Shown: piece after piece, positions 33,819 through 45,905 of the stretch
Layout of the letters: every line of letters starts with the position of its first letter
Numbering within the stretch: the first letter of the stretch is position 1
NCBI RefSeq assembly: GCF_006517815.1
Contig: NZ_CP041198.1
Coordinates: forward strand, 3,348,001 to 3,412,000
Source of the DNA: Pseudarthrobacter sp. NIBRBAC000502770
GTDB taxonomy: Bacteria > Actinomycetota > Actinomycetes > Actinomycetales > Micrococcaceae
Length of the DNA stretch: 64,000 nt
Direction: 5' to 3'
Notes under the pieces: model-generated
What the model was told of the DNA's origin: nothing
The model's database searches: none
Seen by the model: only the letters and a program-made list of their open reading frames with translations
Made by a program: the position numbers and the translations under genes

Positions 33819-34505
33819 TCAGTGGATCAGCCCCGACACCAGGTTGATGGTGGTGGCCAGGACGATGGCGCCGAGCAGGTAGGAAAGCAGCGCCTGGCGC
33901 AGGACCGTAGAGCGGATGGCAGTGGTCTTCAGGTCGGTGTCCGATACCTGGAACGTCATGCCCACTGTGAAGGCCAGGTAGGCAAAGTCCGAGTACCGGG
34001 GCTGGCTCCCTTCGTTGAAATCCACACCCGTGCCGTCGCGGTAATAGATGGCCGCATACCGCAAGGTGAACAGTGTGTGGACCAGGAACCACGAGAGGGC
34101 AATGCTGCCCAGCGCCATGGCAACCGTGGCATCCTTGGCACCTCCCTGCTCACTGGCGGCGTCAAGCAGGATCAGGGCCACCCCCGCAAAGCTGGCCACG
34201 GTGGCACCCAGGACCAGCGCGTCCGAAAAGACCCTGCCGGGATCCTCCCGCCTGGCATGGGCAGCAGTGGCCGCAGGGCCCAGGCGCCCGATGACGCTCC
34301 AGACCCAGATGAGGTAGGTGGCCGAGGCGGCGGCCCAGCCGAGCGCCGGGGCATACGTCCACGTGCCGAAGGTGCCAACCGCCAGTGCCGCGACAAGGCC
34401 GACGGCGAGCATCACCACCATCCGGAGCCGGGAGTGGTGCGCGCGGGAGTTGAAGTTCCGGTAGTGGTCACCGGCAGCCGTCATGGACCTCATGGCCCCG
34501 ATCAT
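33819..34505 (-). CDS. DUF1345 family membrane protein
   Basis: 228 residues with about five membrane segments (VVMLAVGLVAALAVGTFG, WAAASATYLIWVWSVIGRLG, LVLGATVASFAGVALILL, VAMALGSIALSWFLVHTLFTLRYAAIYY, LRQALLSYLLGAIVLATTI). The signature FTLRYAAIYYRDG...GSQPRYSDFAYLAFTVGMTFQVSDTDL is the DUF1345 core. Function unknown. ATGs at 34505, 34493 and 34484 are all possible starts; none has a strong ribosome site. Confidence 0.85.
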   Translation of the reverse strand: MIGAMRSMTAAGDHYRNFNSRAHHSRLRMVVMLAVGLVAALAVGTFGTWTYAPALGWAAASATYLIWVWSVIGRLGPAATAAHARREDPGRVFSDALVLGATVASFAGVALILLDAASEQGGAKDATVAMALGSIALSWFLVHTLFTLRYAAIYYRDGTGVDFNEGSQPRYSDFAYLAFTVGMTFQVSDTDLKTTAIRSTVLRQALLSYLLGAIVLATTINLVSGLIH

Positions 34506-34658
34506 GGCACGGGAGTCTGGGCTGCGGCTGGAAAGACGAACTTCTTATTTTCGCCGACCGTTGAAAAAAGAGTATCCGCCCGCTAGTCTGGGAAAACTGT
34601 GTCGCAGGGCACAGTTCCGGGGGAAACGTGAAGTGGCCATCCGTCGCGAGGAACATCC

Positions 34659-35615
34659 ATGCAAGCAGCAACCACAGCCCGCATCCCACACCAGGACCTG
34701 ACCTCCAGGGTGGCCGCGTCGTTTGACCACTGGAAGCACCTGGTGGCGGAATCCTTCGTTCCTCTCGCCGCACGGACCGCCGACGTTGACGGCTTCCAGG
34801 GCCGCATGCGGGCCCGGGTGCTGGACCGTATGTCCGTCGTGGAGGTCACCGCCACCTCCCACGAGGTCCACCGCACCCCCGCACTGATCGCACAGTCCCA
34901 TGAGCGCTATTTCAAGCTGAACCTGCAGCTGGAAGGCACGGGCCTGCTGATCCAGGACAACCGCGAAGCCGTCCTCCAGCCCGGCGACCTGGCAATCTAC
35001 GACACCAACCGCCCGTACACCCTTGCCTTCGAGGACAGCACCAGGATCATGGTCCTGATGTTTCCCTGCGATGCCCTGTCCCTGCCCGCGGACTACGTGG
35101 GGCAGCTCGCCGCCGTGCGCATGGGAAGCGGGGGCCTGAGCGGAATGGTGGGCCAGTTCATCCGCGAACTGTCGGCGAACCTGGACGTCCTGAACGGTCC
35201 CAGTGGCTCAAGGCTGGCTACCAACGCCCTGGACCTGGTATCCACCATGCTGCACGCGGAAATGGACATCACGCCGGACCGCATGAAGCCGCAGGCCCTG
35301 CTGGCCGTCTCGGTCCGCGAGTACATCGAAGCCAACCTGGCCGATCCCCTGCTGTCACCGGCAAGCATCGCCGCGGCGCATTTCATCTCCACCCGGCACC
35401 TGCACAACGTTTTCCACGAGTCGGGGACCACCGTAGCCAGCTGGATCCGGACGCAGCGGCTCGAAGGCGCACGCCGCGACCTCCGTGACCCGCTGCATGC
35501 CGGGCAGTCCGTCGGCACGGTTGCCGCCTGCTGGGGCTTCCTGGACGCCGCGCATTTCAGCCGCACGTTCCGGGATGCTTTTGGTGTTTCACCCAGCGAA
35601 TGGCGCCGGGGCTGA
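34659..35615 (+). CDS. AraC-family regulator, FeaR-like
   Basis: 318 residues. An N-terminal AraC-binding-like cupin domain (about 1-190; RYFKLNLQLEGTGLLIQDNREAVLQPGDLAIYD) precedes a C-terminal double HTH (about 215-315) ending in LDAAHFSRTFRDAFGVSPSEWR. This architecture is that of FeaR, which in enterobacteria activates aromatic amine oxidase and aldehyde dehydrogenase genes. GAGGAACATCC precedes the ATG. The amine oxidase lies only 2 kb away, so control of arylethylamine use is plausible, but other targets are possible. Confidence 0.88.
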   Translation: MQAATTARIPHQDLTSRVAASFDHWKHLVAESFVPLAARTADVDGFQGRMRARVLDRMSVVEVTATSHEVHRTPALIAQSHERYFKLNLQLEGTGLLIQDNREAVLQPGDLAIYDTNRPYTLAFEDSTRIMVLMFPCDALSLPADYVGQLAAVRMGSGGLSGMVGQFIRELSANLDVLNGPSGSRLATNALDLVSTMLHAEMDITPDRMKPQALLAVSVREYIEANLADPLLSPASIAAAHFISTRHLHNVFHESGTTVASWIRTQRLEGARRDLRDPLHAGQSVGTVAACWGFLDAAHFSRTFRDAFGVSPSEWRRG

Positions 35616-35627
35616 TGCAGGCGTTTC

Positions 35628-37028
<1,401 letters not shown>

Positions 37029-37098
37029 TTACCCTTCAACTTATCGGATTACGACCGGGGAGCAGTAGGCGGACCGGTCCAGGTCCGATAATCTCCGT

Positions 37099-37122
37099 AA
37101 TGTGACAAGGATATTCCACATT
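37099..37122. promoter_or_regulatory. Inverted repeat upstream of the AmiS/UreI gene
   Basis: AATGTG and CACATT separated by 12 bases, 45 bases before the channel gene and 134 before gdhA. Six-base arms at operator-like spacing; weak on its own. Confidence 0.3.
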
Positions 37123-37166
37123 GTGAGAGCCTGGTTCAAGCGATTCTCTCTAGCGGAGGCGCGCTG

Positions 37167-37790
37167 ATGCCCTTCATTTGCCTGCTTCTCTCCGGGGCCG
37201 CGCTGCTGATCAACGGGCTGGCGACCCTCGAACGCCTCCCCCGCATCGACGCCGCCACCTTCAGCCTGCTGCTCGGCGGCACCCAGCTGGTGCTCGGCGT
37301 CGTCCATCTTTCCACCGGGAGTACCGGCACTGAAGACCTTCTGGCGGCCGCCGGCATGTTCCTTTTCGGGCTGACGTACGCCTATGCCGGACTGGATGGC
37401 CTGCTGGGGCTGGGCTCGACGGGCCTGGGCTGGTTCTGCGGCATGGTGGCGTTCTTCGGCCTGCTGCTGGCGGGCGCCTGGCTCGGTACGGACCCGCTGC
37501 TCGCGGTGCTCTGGGTGTGCTGGGCGGTGCTGTGGGGGCTGTTGTTCACCTCTGCTGCACTCGGGGCCGCGCGGCTGGAGCCGTTCACCGGCTGGGCGCT
37601 GGTGCTGGCCAGCCAGGTTACTGCCACTGTTCCCGCCTTCCTGGGCCTGGCCGGTCTCTGGCCGCGTTCGGCCGCCGTTGCGTGGTTGGCCGCGCTGCTC
37701 CTGGCCGGGCTGTTCGTGGCGGCACGCGCGCTGGCCCGGCGCGGACAGGATGTTCCGCGCCGGGCCAGAGAGTCCCTGCCGGCTAAGTGA
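37167..37790 (+). CDS. AmiS/UreI family urea/short-chain amide channel
   Basis: 207 residues with about seven membrane helices (FICLLLSGAALLINGLATL, FSLLLGGTQLVLGVVHL, AAGMFLFGLTYAYAGLDGL, GWFCGMVAFFGLLLAGAW and three more), the UreI/AmiS layout. The FLFGLTYAYAGLD block at helix 3 is typical. Family members let urea or small amides pass. GGAGG sits before the ATG. No urease or amidase gene is adjacent. Its 3' end overlaps the convergent permease by 8 bases. The nitrogen theme agrees with gdhA across the divergent promoter. Confidence 0.88.
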   Translation: MPFICLLLSGAALLINGLATLERLPRIDAATFSLLLGGTQLVLGVVHLSTGSTGTEDLLAAAGMFLFGLTYAYAGLDGLLGLGSTGLGWFCGMVAFFGLLLAGAWLGTDPLLAVLWVCWAVLWGLLFTSAALGAARLEPFTGWALVLASQVTATVPAFLGLAGLWPRSAAVAWLAALLLAGLFVAARALARRGQDVPRRARESLPAK

Positions 37791-39258
37791 GCGCGTGGCC
37801 CAGGGAGCCAACGTGCTGGCGTCGCTGGATGGCCGATTCCACCAGGACGCCCGCCAGGAAGACCACCGGGACCGCCACCAGCAGGGCAGCAGCAGTCTCG
37901 GCGCTGCCGCCGATGAGGGCGGTGAAGTTGCTGACCACCAGGGACAAAACCCAGGCCAACAGGACCGCCGCCAGGACGGGAGCGACGCGGGTCTGCCACA
38001 GTTGGGCTCCCGCGCGCTCCCGGCGGAAGAACGCGACGACGGCCGCGGAACACAGCATGTACAGCACCAGCAGTGCCGCCACGGCCAGGCCGCTGAACCA
38101 GGAAAACAGCGTCAGGACAGGATCCAGGGCCAGGATGGCGAAGGGCACCACCAGCACGACGGCGGTGGCGGACTGGACCCAGGCTGCCACGGCAGGTGCC
38201 CGGTGCCGGTTGGTCCGGGCGAGGACGGCGGGCATGGAACCACGCAGTGCCAGGGAGTGGAGGTACCGGTTGATGCCGTTGTGGAAGGCGATGATGCCGG
38301 CGAGCAGCGAGGTGACCAGCAGGATGCCGGCCACGATGCCCGCCCAGGGGCCGAACAGTTCCACCAGCGGGCCCAGCACGAAGGAGGTGGCATCCCCTGA
38401 CTCGAGCGCGGCACCCGCGGCGTCCATCACCTGCGAGGGCCCGTAATAGCTCACCAGCATCCAGGAAATAAAGGCGAAGAACACCGAGATCACGCCGACG
38501 GACAGGTAGGTTGCCCGGGCCACAGTGCGGTGCGGATCCTTCGCCTCGGCGGAGTAGATGGCCGTGGACTCGAAGCCGAACATGGAGGCCACCGCGAACA
38601 TGATGGCAACACCGGGAGCTCCTGCACCGATGGCTTCCGGGGAGAAGGACGCGGCCACGCTGATGCCTTCCGGGCCGCCGCCGTGCAACAGCACGGCGAA
38701 GCCGAACATCAGGAGGATGGCCACCTCCAGGCCCACCAGCACGGCCAGCACGCGCGCACCGAGTTCGATGTTAAGGGAGCCCAGAACCTGGACGCCGGCC
38801 ATGGTGGCCAGGGCCGGCAACCACCAGGGAATGGCCAGCCCGGCAGAGGCTAGGAGCCCGGAGAAGGCAGCGCCGTAGAGCCCGTACATGGCGGCCTGGA
38901 CGGTACTGTAGGCCAGCAGTGCCAGCCACGCCGCACCGGCTCCCGTCCGCCTGCCGAATGCCGCCGTCACGTAGGCGTAGAAGGCGCCGTTGGCCTGGAT
39001 CTTGCGGCTCATCGCCACGAACCCCACTGCGAAGATCACGATGACGATGCCCACGATGAGGTAGGCGCCGGGTGCGCCGGCACCGTTACCGAGCGCTGCT
39101 GCAAGCGGCGAGGCGCCCACGATCCCCGTGAGGGGAGCCTGTGCCGACAGGACGAAGAAGAGGATGCCCAGGACGCCGATGCTGCCGGCACGCAGTGCCG
39201 TTGAATGCTCCTTGGCCGGAGCGTCAGTGGTCCGGGGCTCGGAATTCGAAATACTCAT
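37783..39258 (-). CDS. APC-family amino acid/amine permease
   Basis: 491 residues, about 12 membrane helices. The start of the transport domain (LGILFFVLSAQAPLTGIVGASPLA), FGFESTAIYSAEAKDPHRTVARATYLSV (the GFE...A..E block of helix 6) and IIAFHNGINRYLHSLALRGSMP are typical of amino acid-polyamine-organocation permeases. AAGGATCAA precedes the ATG. It lies 316 bases downstream of the sarcosine operon on the same strand but beyond a likely terminator. A methylated glycine or amine is a fitting substrate; sequence alone cannot say. Confidence 0.9.
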   Translation of the reverse strand: MSISNSEPRTTDAPAKEHSTALRAGSIGVLGILFFVLSAQAPLTGIVGASPLAAALGNGAGAPGAYLIVGIVIVIFAVGFVAMSRKIQANGAFYAYVTAAFGRRTGAGAAWLALLAYSTVQAAMYGLYGAAFSGLLASAGLAIPWWLPALATMAGVQVLGSLNIELGARVLAVLVGLEVAILLMFGFAVLLHGGGPEGISVAASFSPEAIGAGAPGVAIMFAVASMFGFESTAIYSAEAKDPHRTVARATYLSVGVISVFFAFISWMLVSYYGPSQVMDAAGAALESGDATSFVLGPLVELFGPWAGIVAGILLVTSLLAGIIAFHNGINRYLHSLALRGSMPAVLARTNRHRAPAVAAWVQSATAVVLVVPFAILALDPVLTLFSWFSGLAVAALLVLYMLCSAAVVAFFRRERAGAQLWQTRVAPVLAAVLLAWVLSLVVSNFTALIGGSAETAAALLVAVPVVFLAGVLVESAIQRRQHVGSLGHALT

Positions 39259-39443
39259 TTGATCCTTCTTAACGGTCATGAGTTCAGGAAAATTGCGGTG
39301 GAATCCAGCTTGGCAGCGGGGCGCCGAAGCCCTTTGTCCACCAGCGACGAGTTGTTGATTGTCAGCGCAGTGCAGGTCCGGGCATCTTCCCGCCGCTGCC
39401 GCCGCGCTGAGATTCCCCACCTTTCCGCCCGCACCACTCACAG

Positions 39444-39474
39444 CCGACGGCGTGTGGCGGGGACACGCCGTCGG
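39444..39474. other. Perfect 12-bp inverted repeat, permease leader
   Basis: CCGACGGCGTGT and ACACGCCGTCGG around a 7-base loop. It has no U-tract on either strand and lies 186 bases upstream of the permease, so it could be a second terminator, a leader structure or an operator. Confidence 0.5.
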
Positions 39475-39514
39475 GCGCGCTTAAACATGGGGAGAGTCAG
39501 CCGGGCATGACAAA

Positions 39515-39551
39515 GCGCGGCCGGTCACCCGGAAAGGGCAGCCAGCCGCGC
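39515..39551 (-). terminator. Terminator of the glyA-sox-sdaA-purU operon
   Basis: Outer arms GCGCGGC / GCCGCGC with partial inner pairing (ACCC/GGG) around a GGAAA-type loop, 24 bases beyond the purU stop; the next bases on that strand are TTTGTC, a weak U-tract. Confidence 0.6.
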
Positions 39552-39574
39552 TGACAGTATTCAGTTGAGTAGGC

Positions 39575-40471
39575 CTACCGCAGCACCACGGTGCGGTTTC
39601 CCTGCAGCAGGACCCTGCCCTCGCAGTGCCATTTCACCGCGTTGGAGAGGGCCTTGCACTCCGTGTCGCGGCCGGCGGCCACCAGGTCTTCGGGCCCGTA
39701 AGTGTGGTCCACCTCCACCACCTGCTGGGCGATGATGGGTCCCTCGTCCAGTTCAGCGTTGACATAGTGCGCGGTGGCGCCGACGGTCTTGACGCCCCGC
39801 GCGTACGCCTGGTGGTACGGCTTGGCACCCTTGAAGCTGGGCAGGAACGAATGGTGGATGTTGATGGCCCGGCCGTCCAGTTTGCGGGTCAGGTCGTCGC
39901 TGAGCACCTGCATGTAGCGGGCCAGCACCACGAGTTCGACGTCGAGCCCGTCCACCAGTTCCATGAGCGCAGCCTCGGCCGCGGGCTTGGTCTCCGCCGT
40001 GACCGGGATGTGGTGGAACGGGATGCCGTGCCACTCCACCAGTGCCTGGTGGTCCCGGTGGTTGGACACCACGGCCACCACCTCAACGGGAAGTTCGCCG
40101 ACCCGGGCGCGGAACAGCAGGTCGTTGAGGCAATGCCCAAACTTGGACACCATGATCAGCACCTTGCGCTTGGACCCGTGGCGTTCCAGCTGCCAGCGCA
40201 TGCCGAACTTCTCCGCCACCGGGGCGAACGAGGTCCGCAGCTTCTCCAGCGTGGACTCATCGCCTTCGGAGACAAAGTGCACGCGCATGAAGAAGTGGCC
40301 TTCGGAGCGCTCACCGAACTGCTTGTTGTCGATGATGTCGCAGCCGTGCTCCAGCAGGAACCCGGACACGGCGTGCACAATGCCGGGCCCTTCCGGGCAG
40401 TCCAGGGTCAGGACGTGTTCCACGGTGGTGGGCGCCTTCGATGCGGGGATATGGGTTTCAGTAACAGTCAT
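39575..40471 (-). CDS. purU: Formyltetrahydrofolate deformylase
   Basis: 298 residues. It hydrolyses 10-formyl-THF to THF and formate. An N-terminal ACT-like domain (about 18-95; LTLDCPEGPGIVHAVSGFLLEHGCDI) is followed by the formyltransferase-type domain with VVSNHRDH, INIHHSFLPSFKGAKPYHQAY and GATAHYVNAELDEGPII (catalytic His and Asp region). It is the last gene of the sarcosine operon, three bases after sdaA, where it would free THF loaded by the C1 unit of sarcosine. Confidence 0.95.
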   Translation of the reverse strand: MTVTETHIPASKAPTTVEHVLTLDCPEGPGIVHAVSGFLLEHGCDIIDNKQFGERSEGHFFMRVHFVSEGDESTLEKLRTSFAPVAEKFGMRWQLERHGSKRKVLIMVSKFGHCLNDLLFRARVGELPVEVVAVVSNHRDHQALVEWHGIPFHHIPVTAETKPAAEAALMELVDGLDVELVVLARYMQVLSDDLTRKLDGRAINIHHSFLPSFKGAKPYHQAYARGVKTVGATAHYVNAELDEGPIIAQQVVEVDHTYGPEDLVAAGRDTECKALSNAVKWHCEGRVLLQGNRTVVLR

Positions 40472-40474
40472 GGC

Positions 40475-41890
40475 TCAGCACTCGATCACATTCACGGCGA
40501 GGCCTCCTCGGGAGGTTTCCTTGTACTTGGTTTTCATGTCGGCTCCGGTATCGCGCATGGTCTTGATCGCCTTGTCCAGCGAGACCTTGTGGCTGCCGTC
40601 CCCGTGCAGGGCCAGCCGGGCCGCGTTGATCGCCTTCACGCTGGCGATCGCATTCCGCTCAATGCACGGGATCTGCACCAGGCCGCCCACGGGGTCGCAG
40701 GTCAGGCCCAGGTTGTGCTCGATGCCCACCTCGGCGGCGTTTTCCACCTGTGCCGGCGTTCCGCCGAGCACCTCGCAGAGCCCGGCCGCGGCCATCGAGC
40801 AGGCGGAGCCCACCTCCCCCTGGCAGCCCACTTCGGCGCCGGAGATGGAAGCGTTCAGTTTGAACAGGATTCCGACGGCGGCCGCCGCCAGCAGGAAGCG
40901 GACCACACCATCGTCGTCGGCCCCTGGAACAAACTTCACGTAGTAGTGCAGGACTGCCGGCACAATGCCCGCGGCCCCGTTGGTGGGGGCGGTGACGATC
41001 CGGCCGCCGGCCGCGTTCTCCTCGTTCACGGCCAGCGCGAAGAGGTTCACCCATTCCATCGCCAGCAGCGGATCCGCGGGTGCCTGGACGGGCGACGGCG
41101 ACGCTGCCGCGGCTTCGGCGGAGGCGGCCGAGGCCGTCAGGGTGCGGAACAGGGCGGGGGCCCGCCGGGTGACGTTCAGGCCTCCGGGCAGGATGCCTTC
41201 GGCGTTGCAGCCGTTCTCCACGCATTCACGCATGACAGCCCACAGCCACAGCAGCTGTTCGCGGAGCTCCGCTTCGCTGCGCCAGGTCAGTTCGTTGGCC
41301 AGCATGACCTCGGAGATGGACATGCCTTCACGGCTGCAGATCTGCAGCAGTTCATCCGCCGTGGAGAACGGGTACGGCAGCACGGTGTCATCCGGCACCA
41401 CCTTGTCCGCACCCTCGGCGTCGCCGTCCACCACGAATCCGCCGCCGATCGAGTAGAAGCTCCGCTCGCTCAGCACGGCGCCCGTGTGGTCCAGGGCCCG
41501 GAAGGTCATGCCGTTGGGGTGCGCGGGAAGGGACTTTCGCCGGTGGAGCACCACGTCCTCTTCCCAGTTGAAGTCCACCCGGTGCACCCCGGCGATGTGC
41601 AGTTCGGCGTCCAGCGCGGCGGCTGCCACCTGGTCGTCGGCGGTGAAGGTGTCCACGGTTTCCGGGTCCAGGCCTTTCAGCCCCAGGACCACTGCCTTGT
41701 CCGAGCCGTGGCCGCGGCCGGTGGCGCCGAGCGACCCGAACAGTTCGGTCTGGACGCGGGCGGTGGCAGCCAGCTGGCCGTCACCCTTCAGTCCATCCGC
41801 GAACAGCTTGGCCGCCCGCATCGGGCCCACCGTGTGTGACGACGAGGGCCCGATGCCAACGGAAAAGAGGTCAAGGACGCTGAGCGCCAT
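40475..41890 (-). CDS. sdaA: L-serine ammonia-lyase, single chain
   Basis: 471 residues. It converts serine to pyruvate and ammonia with a 4Fe-4S cluster. The N-terminal [18 protein letters not shown] block, the GGGFVVDG turn, and the C-terminal catalytic part ([65 protein letters not shown]) contain the conserved cluster cysteines. Start and soxG stop overlap as TGATG. In this operon it disposes of the serine that GlyA makes from sarcosine-derived glycine. Confidence 0.95.
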   Translation of the reverse strand: MALSVLDLFSVGIGPSSSHTVGPMRAAKLFADGLKGDGQLAATARVQTELFGSLGATGRGHGSDKAVVLGLKGLDPETVDTFTADDQVAAAALDAELHIAGVHRVDFNWEEDVVLHRRKSLPAHPNGMTFRALDHTGAVLSERSFYSIGGGFVVDGDAEGADKVVPDDTVLPYPFSTADELLQICSREGMSISEVMLANELTWRSEAELREQLLWLWAVMRECVENGCNAEGILPGGLNVTRRAPALFRTLTASAASAEAAAASPSPVQAPADPLLAMEWVNLFALAVNEENAAGGRIVTAPTNGAAGIVPAVLHYYVKFVPGADDDGVVRFLLAAAAVGILFKLNASISGAEVGCQGEVGSACSMAAAGLCEVLGGTPAQVENAAEVGIEHNLGLTCDPVGGLVQIPCIERNAIASVKAINAARLALHGDGSHKVSLDKAIKTMRDTGADMKTKYKETSRGGLAVNVIEC

Positions 41891-42540
41891 CAGGGGACCT
41901 CTGGCGAGGCGTACTCCCGCATGGCGTCCAGCAGCCACCGGCCCAGGAACTCGGCGAACGAAGCGCGGGGGAAGATCCGGAAGGACTCGTCACCGGTCTT
42001 CCACAGGATGGCGGGGATGTTCGCGATTTCCGTGGAGAAGGCGGTCCCGGCCTTGAAGACCCGCGGGTGGAGGTCCAGCGAGCAGCCCTTTTCCAGGACG
42101 GCACGGGCCCGGGGGCCCGTCAGTTCGAACGTGGTCCGGTTGGCGGACAGGTCCACCACCTGGCCCGCGTCGCCGCCCAGCGCGTCCCGGAGCGCGGGGA
42201 TGAGGTCCCCGCCCAGGGATTCGTGCGCCTCGGTGGGTGCAACCACCAGGAACTCGGCGGGGCCGAGCCACAGGACGGACACGTCGCCGCTGCCGGTTAC
42301 GGCACCGGAGCCGGCGGGGAGGCCGCCGGTCACACCGGCCAGGCGCTCCGCCGCGGCGGATCCTGCGAGTGCCCGGAGGCCCACCATGGTCAGGAAGGGC
42401 ACCTCGGAGATTTCAACGGTTCCTGTCAGGGAGCCAGCCGCGAATTCTTCCGCCAGCTGACGCGCCGGGCTGACGCGGGCGGCGAGGTTCTTCTCGGCGT
42501 TGGTCTTGGCGGAGGTCGGGGATGCTGCTGTTTCAGCCAT
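41890..42540 (-). CDS. soxG: Sarcosine oxidase gamma subunit
   Basis: 216 residues, near the family's usual ~200. The fold is a small GcvT-like domain ([51 protein letters not shown]), typical of SoxG. It is part of the heterotetramer SoxABDG that demethylates sarcosine. The start overlaps soxA by 8 bases. An ATG 15 codons upstream exists but would lie deep within soxA and lacks a ribosome site. Confidence 0.93.
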   Translation of the reverse strand: MAETAASPTSAKTNAEKNLAARVSPARQLAEEFAAGSLTGTVEISEVPFLTMVGLRALAGSAAAERLAGVTGGLPAGSGAVTGSGDVSVLWLGPAEFLVVAPTEAHESLGGDLIPALRDALGGDAGQVVDLSANRTTFELTGPRARAVLEKGCSLDLHPRVFKAGTAFSTEIANIPAILWKTGDESFRIFPRASFAEFLGRWLLDAMREYASPEVP

Positions 42541-45475
42541 CTTTACGGGTCCCTTCAGAGTCAAAAAGCACTGTTTCTGCGACAACCACGTCCACCAGCT
42601 GGTCGCCGGCGGCTGCCACCAGCGTTTCGCCGATGCGGTTGCGTCCGTTCTTGATCAGGGCCAGGCCGAACGACCGGCCCAGCGCTGCGCTGTGGTAGCT
42701 GGAGGTGACGAACCCTTCCATCGGCACGGGACCGTAGGCAGGGTTGGTCGAACGTCCCTTCTCCACGAGCTGGGTGCCTTCGGGCAGCCGCAGCGTGCCA
42801 TCCACGGGGAGGACGCTGACCAGGTGCTTGCGGTCCTCACGCTGGGCGTCCGACCGGGTGTAGGAACGCTTGCCGATGAAGTCCTTCGCCTTGGAGACGA
42901 TCCATTCCATGCCGGCATCCTGCGGAGTGACGGTGCCGTCGGTGTCCTGCCCGACGATCGGGTAGCCCTTCTCGGCGCGCAGCACGTGCATGGTTTCGGT
43001 GCCGTAGGGGGTGATGTTGAACTCCGCCCCGGCAGCAGCAACGGATTCCCACGTGTTCAGCCCGTACCAGGCGGGGACGTTGATCTCGTAGGCGAGTTCA
43101 CCGGAGAACGAGATCCGGCAGATCCGGGCCCGCACGCCGGAGGCGAGGGTGGTTTCGCGGAAGGTCATGAACGGGAAGGCTTCCGCGTCCAGGCCGCCGT
43201 TGGCAGCCAATTCAGGGGCCACGCGGGCGATGACCTCACGGGATTTGGGCCCGACGACGGCGATGGTGCTCCACTGTTCCGTCACGGAGGTGCACTGCAC
43301 GTCCAGCTCCGGCCACTCGGTCTGCAGCCATTCCTCCAGCCAGTCCAGTACCTTGGCGGCACCGCCGGTGGTGGTGGTCATGAAGTAGGTCTCGTCGTCG
43401 ACGCGGAGGGTCACGCCGTCGTCGAAAATCATGCCGTCCGGGGTGCACATGACGCCGTACCGTGCCGAACCCGGGGCGAGCTTCTTGAACGCGTTGGTGT
43501 ACATCCGGTTCAGGAACTCCCCCGCGTCCTTGCCGCGGATTTCGATCTTGCCCAGGGTGGTGGCGTCCATGAAGCCCACGGATTCGCGGACGGCGGCGCA
43601 TTCGCGCAGCACGGCAGCATCCATGTCTTCCCCGGCCTGCGGGTAGTACCAGGGCCGCTTCCACTGTCCGACGTCTTCGAACAGCGCGCCCTTGGCCACG
43701 TGCCAGGGGTGGATCGACGTGACGCGGGCGGGGTCGAACAGTTCCCCGCGCTGGCGTCCGGCCAGTGCGGCGAAGGCCACCGGGGTGAAGGGCGCGCGGT
43801 AGGTGGTGGTGCCGATGTCGCCGATGCCGCGGGAGGCCTCGCCGGCAGTGCGGAGCGCCGCGGCGATGACGCCAATGGCGTTGACGCCGGAGGTCTTGCC
43901 CTGGTCGTTGGCGGTGCTGATGGAGGTGTACCGCTTGATGTGTTCCACCGAACGCATGCCCGCGCCCGTGGAGCGAAGGACGTCCGCCACGGACTGGTCG
44001 CGCTGGAAGTCCACGAAGTGGTGGTGCCAGTCATCCGGAGTGCCGCTCTCGCCCGGCACCAGCCACAGCTGGCGGGTGGGGGCGGAGGCCTTCGGGTCGC
44101 CGGACACGGACGGCTCGACGGCGGATTCGAAGCCGGCGGCGATGGCCGCCTTGGCGCCGGCGGAGATGCCCTCCGCAACGCAGTCTTCGGTGGCGAAGGA
44201 GCCGCGGCCGGCACCAATGGTCTGCTGGGCGGGGACCTCGGTGCTGGGCACGAAGGCTGCCAGCTCTTCGTCCCAGCGCAGCTTGCCCTGGCGCTGGGAG
44301 TGCAGGTGGACCAGCGGGCTCCAGCCGCCGGACACAGCCAGCAGGTCCGCTGCGATCTGCTCAACGCCGGAGGTGAGCTCGCCGTCGTCGTTGATGCTGC
44401 GGACGGTCACGCCGTCCAGGCGGCCGTCGGCGCCGGCGGAGGTGTTGGCCACCGCGCTGCCGATGAGCACCCGGATTCCGGATTCGACGGCGGCGCTGGC
44501 CACCGCAGTGAGGGCCGGGCGGGCGTCCACCACGGCGGCGACCTTGACGCCTGCGGCGGCGAGGTCGGCGGCGGTGGCGTAGGCGCTGTCATTGGTGGTG
44601 CTGATGACCACGCGCTTGCCGGCGGCCACGCCGTAACGGTTCAGGTAGCTGCGCACGGCGGAGGCGAGCATGATGCCGGGGCGGTCGTTGTTCTCGAACA
44701 CCAGCGGACGTTCGTGGGCGCCCGGGGCGACCACCACCTGGCTGGCACGGATGTGCCAAATACGCTGGCGGGACACACCTGCAGCTGCGGGGCTGCTGAG
44801 GTGGTCGGTGCGGTTCTGGACGGCGATGACGTAGTTGGCGTCGTAGGCGCCGAACGCGGTAGTGCGGTTCAGGACCGTGGATTCGGCGCCGGAAACCAGT
44901 TCGGCTTCGACGTCGGCCACCCATTCAAGGGCCGGCTTGCCTTCGATGGTCTCGGCCAGGCCCTCGGCGGTGGAGCCGGAGAGCAGGGAGCCGCCGAGTT
45001 CGGGCTGGTCGTCGAGGAGCATGACCCTGGCGCCGGTGCGGACAGCCTCGCGGGCTGCGGCGAGTCCGGCGGGGCCGCCGCCGATCACCAGGACGTCGGT
45101 GTGGACGTACTTCTTGTCGTATTCGGCGCGGTCGTCCTCCGGGTCCAGCTTGCCCAACCCGTTGAGCAGGGTGGCCTGGAGTCCGTCCACCAGGGAGACA
45201 GTGGTGGCGGGAAGCATGGATTCGGCAACGTGGCCGGGGAAGCGGGCTTCCACGCGGACCAGGGCGTTGGCCTCTTCCACCCCGGCGGACATGATGCCTC
45301 GGGGGCGGTCCTCGTAGAGGGAGTTGCCGGCGGCGATGCGGCCGTTGGCCAGCAGCGCGGAGGCAAGGGTGTCACCGGGGTGGCCGGTGAACTCCTCGCC
45401 GTCCACGGTGAAGCGCCAGGAGATGGTGCGGTCGATGCGGCCGCCGGTAGCCAGGCGGGCGTTCTGGGAGGTCAC
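42533..45475 (-). CDS. soxA: Sarcosine oxidase alpha subunit
   Basis: 980 residues, the normal size. It contains a ferredoxin-like N-terminal piece ([26 protein letters not shown]), the dinucleotide site [15 protein letters not shown] (about 130-144), a second Rossmann region ([29 protein letters not shown]) and a C-terminal GcvT-like folate domain (about 580-970; [28 protein letters not shown]). This subunit binds NAD and passes the methyl carbon to THF. GTG start in a GTGA overlap with soxD. Confidence 0.97.
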   Translation of the reverse strand: MTSQNARLATGGRIDRTISWRFTVDGEEFTGHPGDTLASALLANGRIAAGNSLYEDRPRGIMSAGVEEANALVRVEARFPGHVAESMLPATTVSLVDGLQATLLNGLGKLDPEDDRAEYDKKYVHTDVLVIGGGPAGLAAAREAVRTGARVMLLDDQPELGGSLLSGSTAEGLAETIEGKPALEWVADVEAELVSGAESTVLNRTTAFGAYDANYVIAVQNRTDHLSSPAAAGVSRQRIWHIRASQVVVAPGAHERPLVFENNDRPGIMLASAVRSYLNRYGVAAGKRVVISTTNDSAYATAADLAAAGVKVAAVVDARPALTAVASAAVESGIRVLIGSAVANTSAGADGRLDGVTVRSINDDGELTSGVEQIAADLLAVSGGWSPLVHLHSQRQGKLRWDEELAAFVPSTEVPAQQTIGAGRGSFATEDCVAEGISAGAKAAIAAGFESAVEPSVSGDPKASAPTRQLWLVPGESGTPDDWHHHFVDFQRDQSVADVLRSTGAGMRSVEHIKRYTSISTANDQGKTSGVNAIGVIAAALRTAGEASRGIGDIGTTTYRAPFTPVAFAALAGRQRGELFDPARVTSIHPWHVAKGALFEDVGQWKRPWYYPQAGEDMDAAVLRECAAVRESVGFMDATTLGKIEIRGKDAGEFLNRMYTNAFKKLAPGSARYGVMCTPDGMIFDDGVTLRVDDETYFMTTTTGGAAKVLDWLEEWLQTEWPELDVQCTSVTEQWSTIAVVGPKSREVIARVAPELAANGGLDAEAFPFMTFRETTLASGVRARICRISFSGELAYEINVPAWYGLNTWESVAAAGAEFNITPYGTETMHVLRAEKGYPIVGQDTDGTVTPQDAGMEWIVSKAKDFIGKRSYTRSDAQREDRKHLVSVLPVDGTLRLPEGTQLVEKGRSTNPAYGPVPMEGFVTSSYHSAALGRSFGLALIKNGRNRIGETLVAAAGDQLVDVVVAETVLFDSEGTRKDG

Positions 45476-45876
45476 TTGGTCGCTCCTTCCGGGGCGGTGG
45501 TGCTGAGGATGCTCGTGGCGGAGGTGCTGGGTGCCGCACTTCCCGTGGTGGTGCTGTCAGGGCCGGTGCTGGCGGCCCCGGTTTCGGGTGCGCCGTCCGG
45601 GGAGCGGTCGGGCCGCTTCGCCCCCATCGGGTAGACAGCCTTGATGTCATAGCTCACGGTGTCGCGGAGCATGTTGAACCACTGGCGGCAGCCGGTGCTG
45701 TGGACCCAGCGCTCGGCGAAGATGCCTTTGGGGTTCTCCCGGTAGAAGAGGTAGCGGGACCACTCCGTGTCGCTCAGCTCGTTGGGGTTCTCGGGGTACG
45801 GAACGTGAGCCTGTCCCCCGTAGTGGAATTCGGTTTCGTCCCGCGGGCCGCAGTTGGGGCATGGGATCAGCAGCAT
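45472..45876 (-). CDS. soxD: Sarcosine oxidase delta subunit (with extended C-terminus)
   Basis: 134 residues. The zinc site is intact: C6-P-N-C9 at the start, a His around 18, and a Cys in STGCRQWFN near residue 70. SoxD is usually about 95-100 residues; here about 35 extra residues rich in Thr, Ser, Ala and Pro are added (from [10 protein letters not shown] to the end). AAGGACTAACGCAC precedes the ATG. The extension looks disordered and may be recent slippage or a linker. Confidence 0.93.
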   Translation of the reverse strand: MLLIPCPNCGPRDETEFHYGGQAHVPYPENPNELSDTEWSRYLFYRENPKGIFAERWVHSTGCRQWFNMLRDTVSYDIKAVYPMGAKRPDRSPDGAPETGAASTGPDSTTTGSAAPSTSATSILSTTAPEGATK

Positions 45877-45905
45877 GTGCGTTAGTCCTTTTCTGGTGGC
45901 GGCGG

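Larger units (their letters stand above)
39259..39574. other. Gene-free stretch between the permease and purU
   Basis: 316 bases without coding signal on either strand. It holds a 12-bp perfect hairpin (39444-39474), the purU-side terminator (39515-39551), and presumably the permease promoter in the AT-richer part near 39260-39300. Confidence 0.5.
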
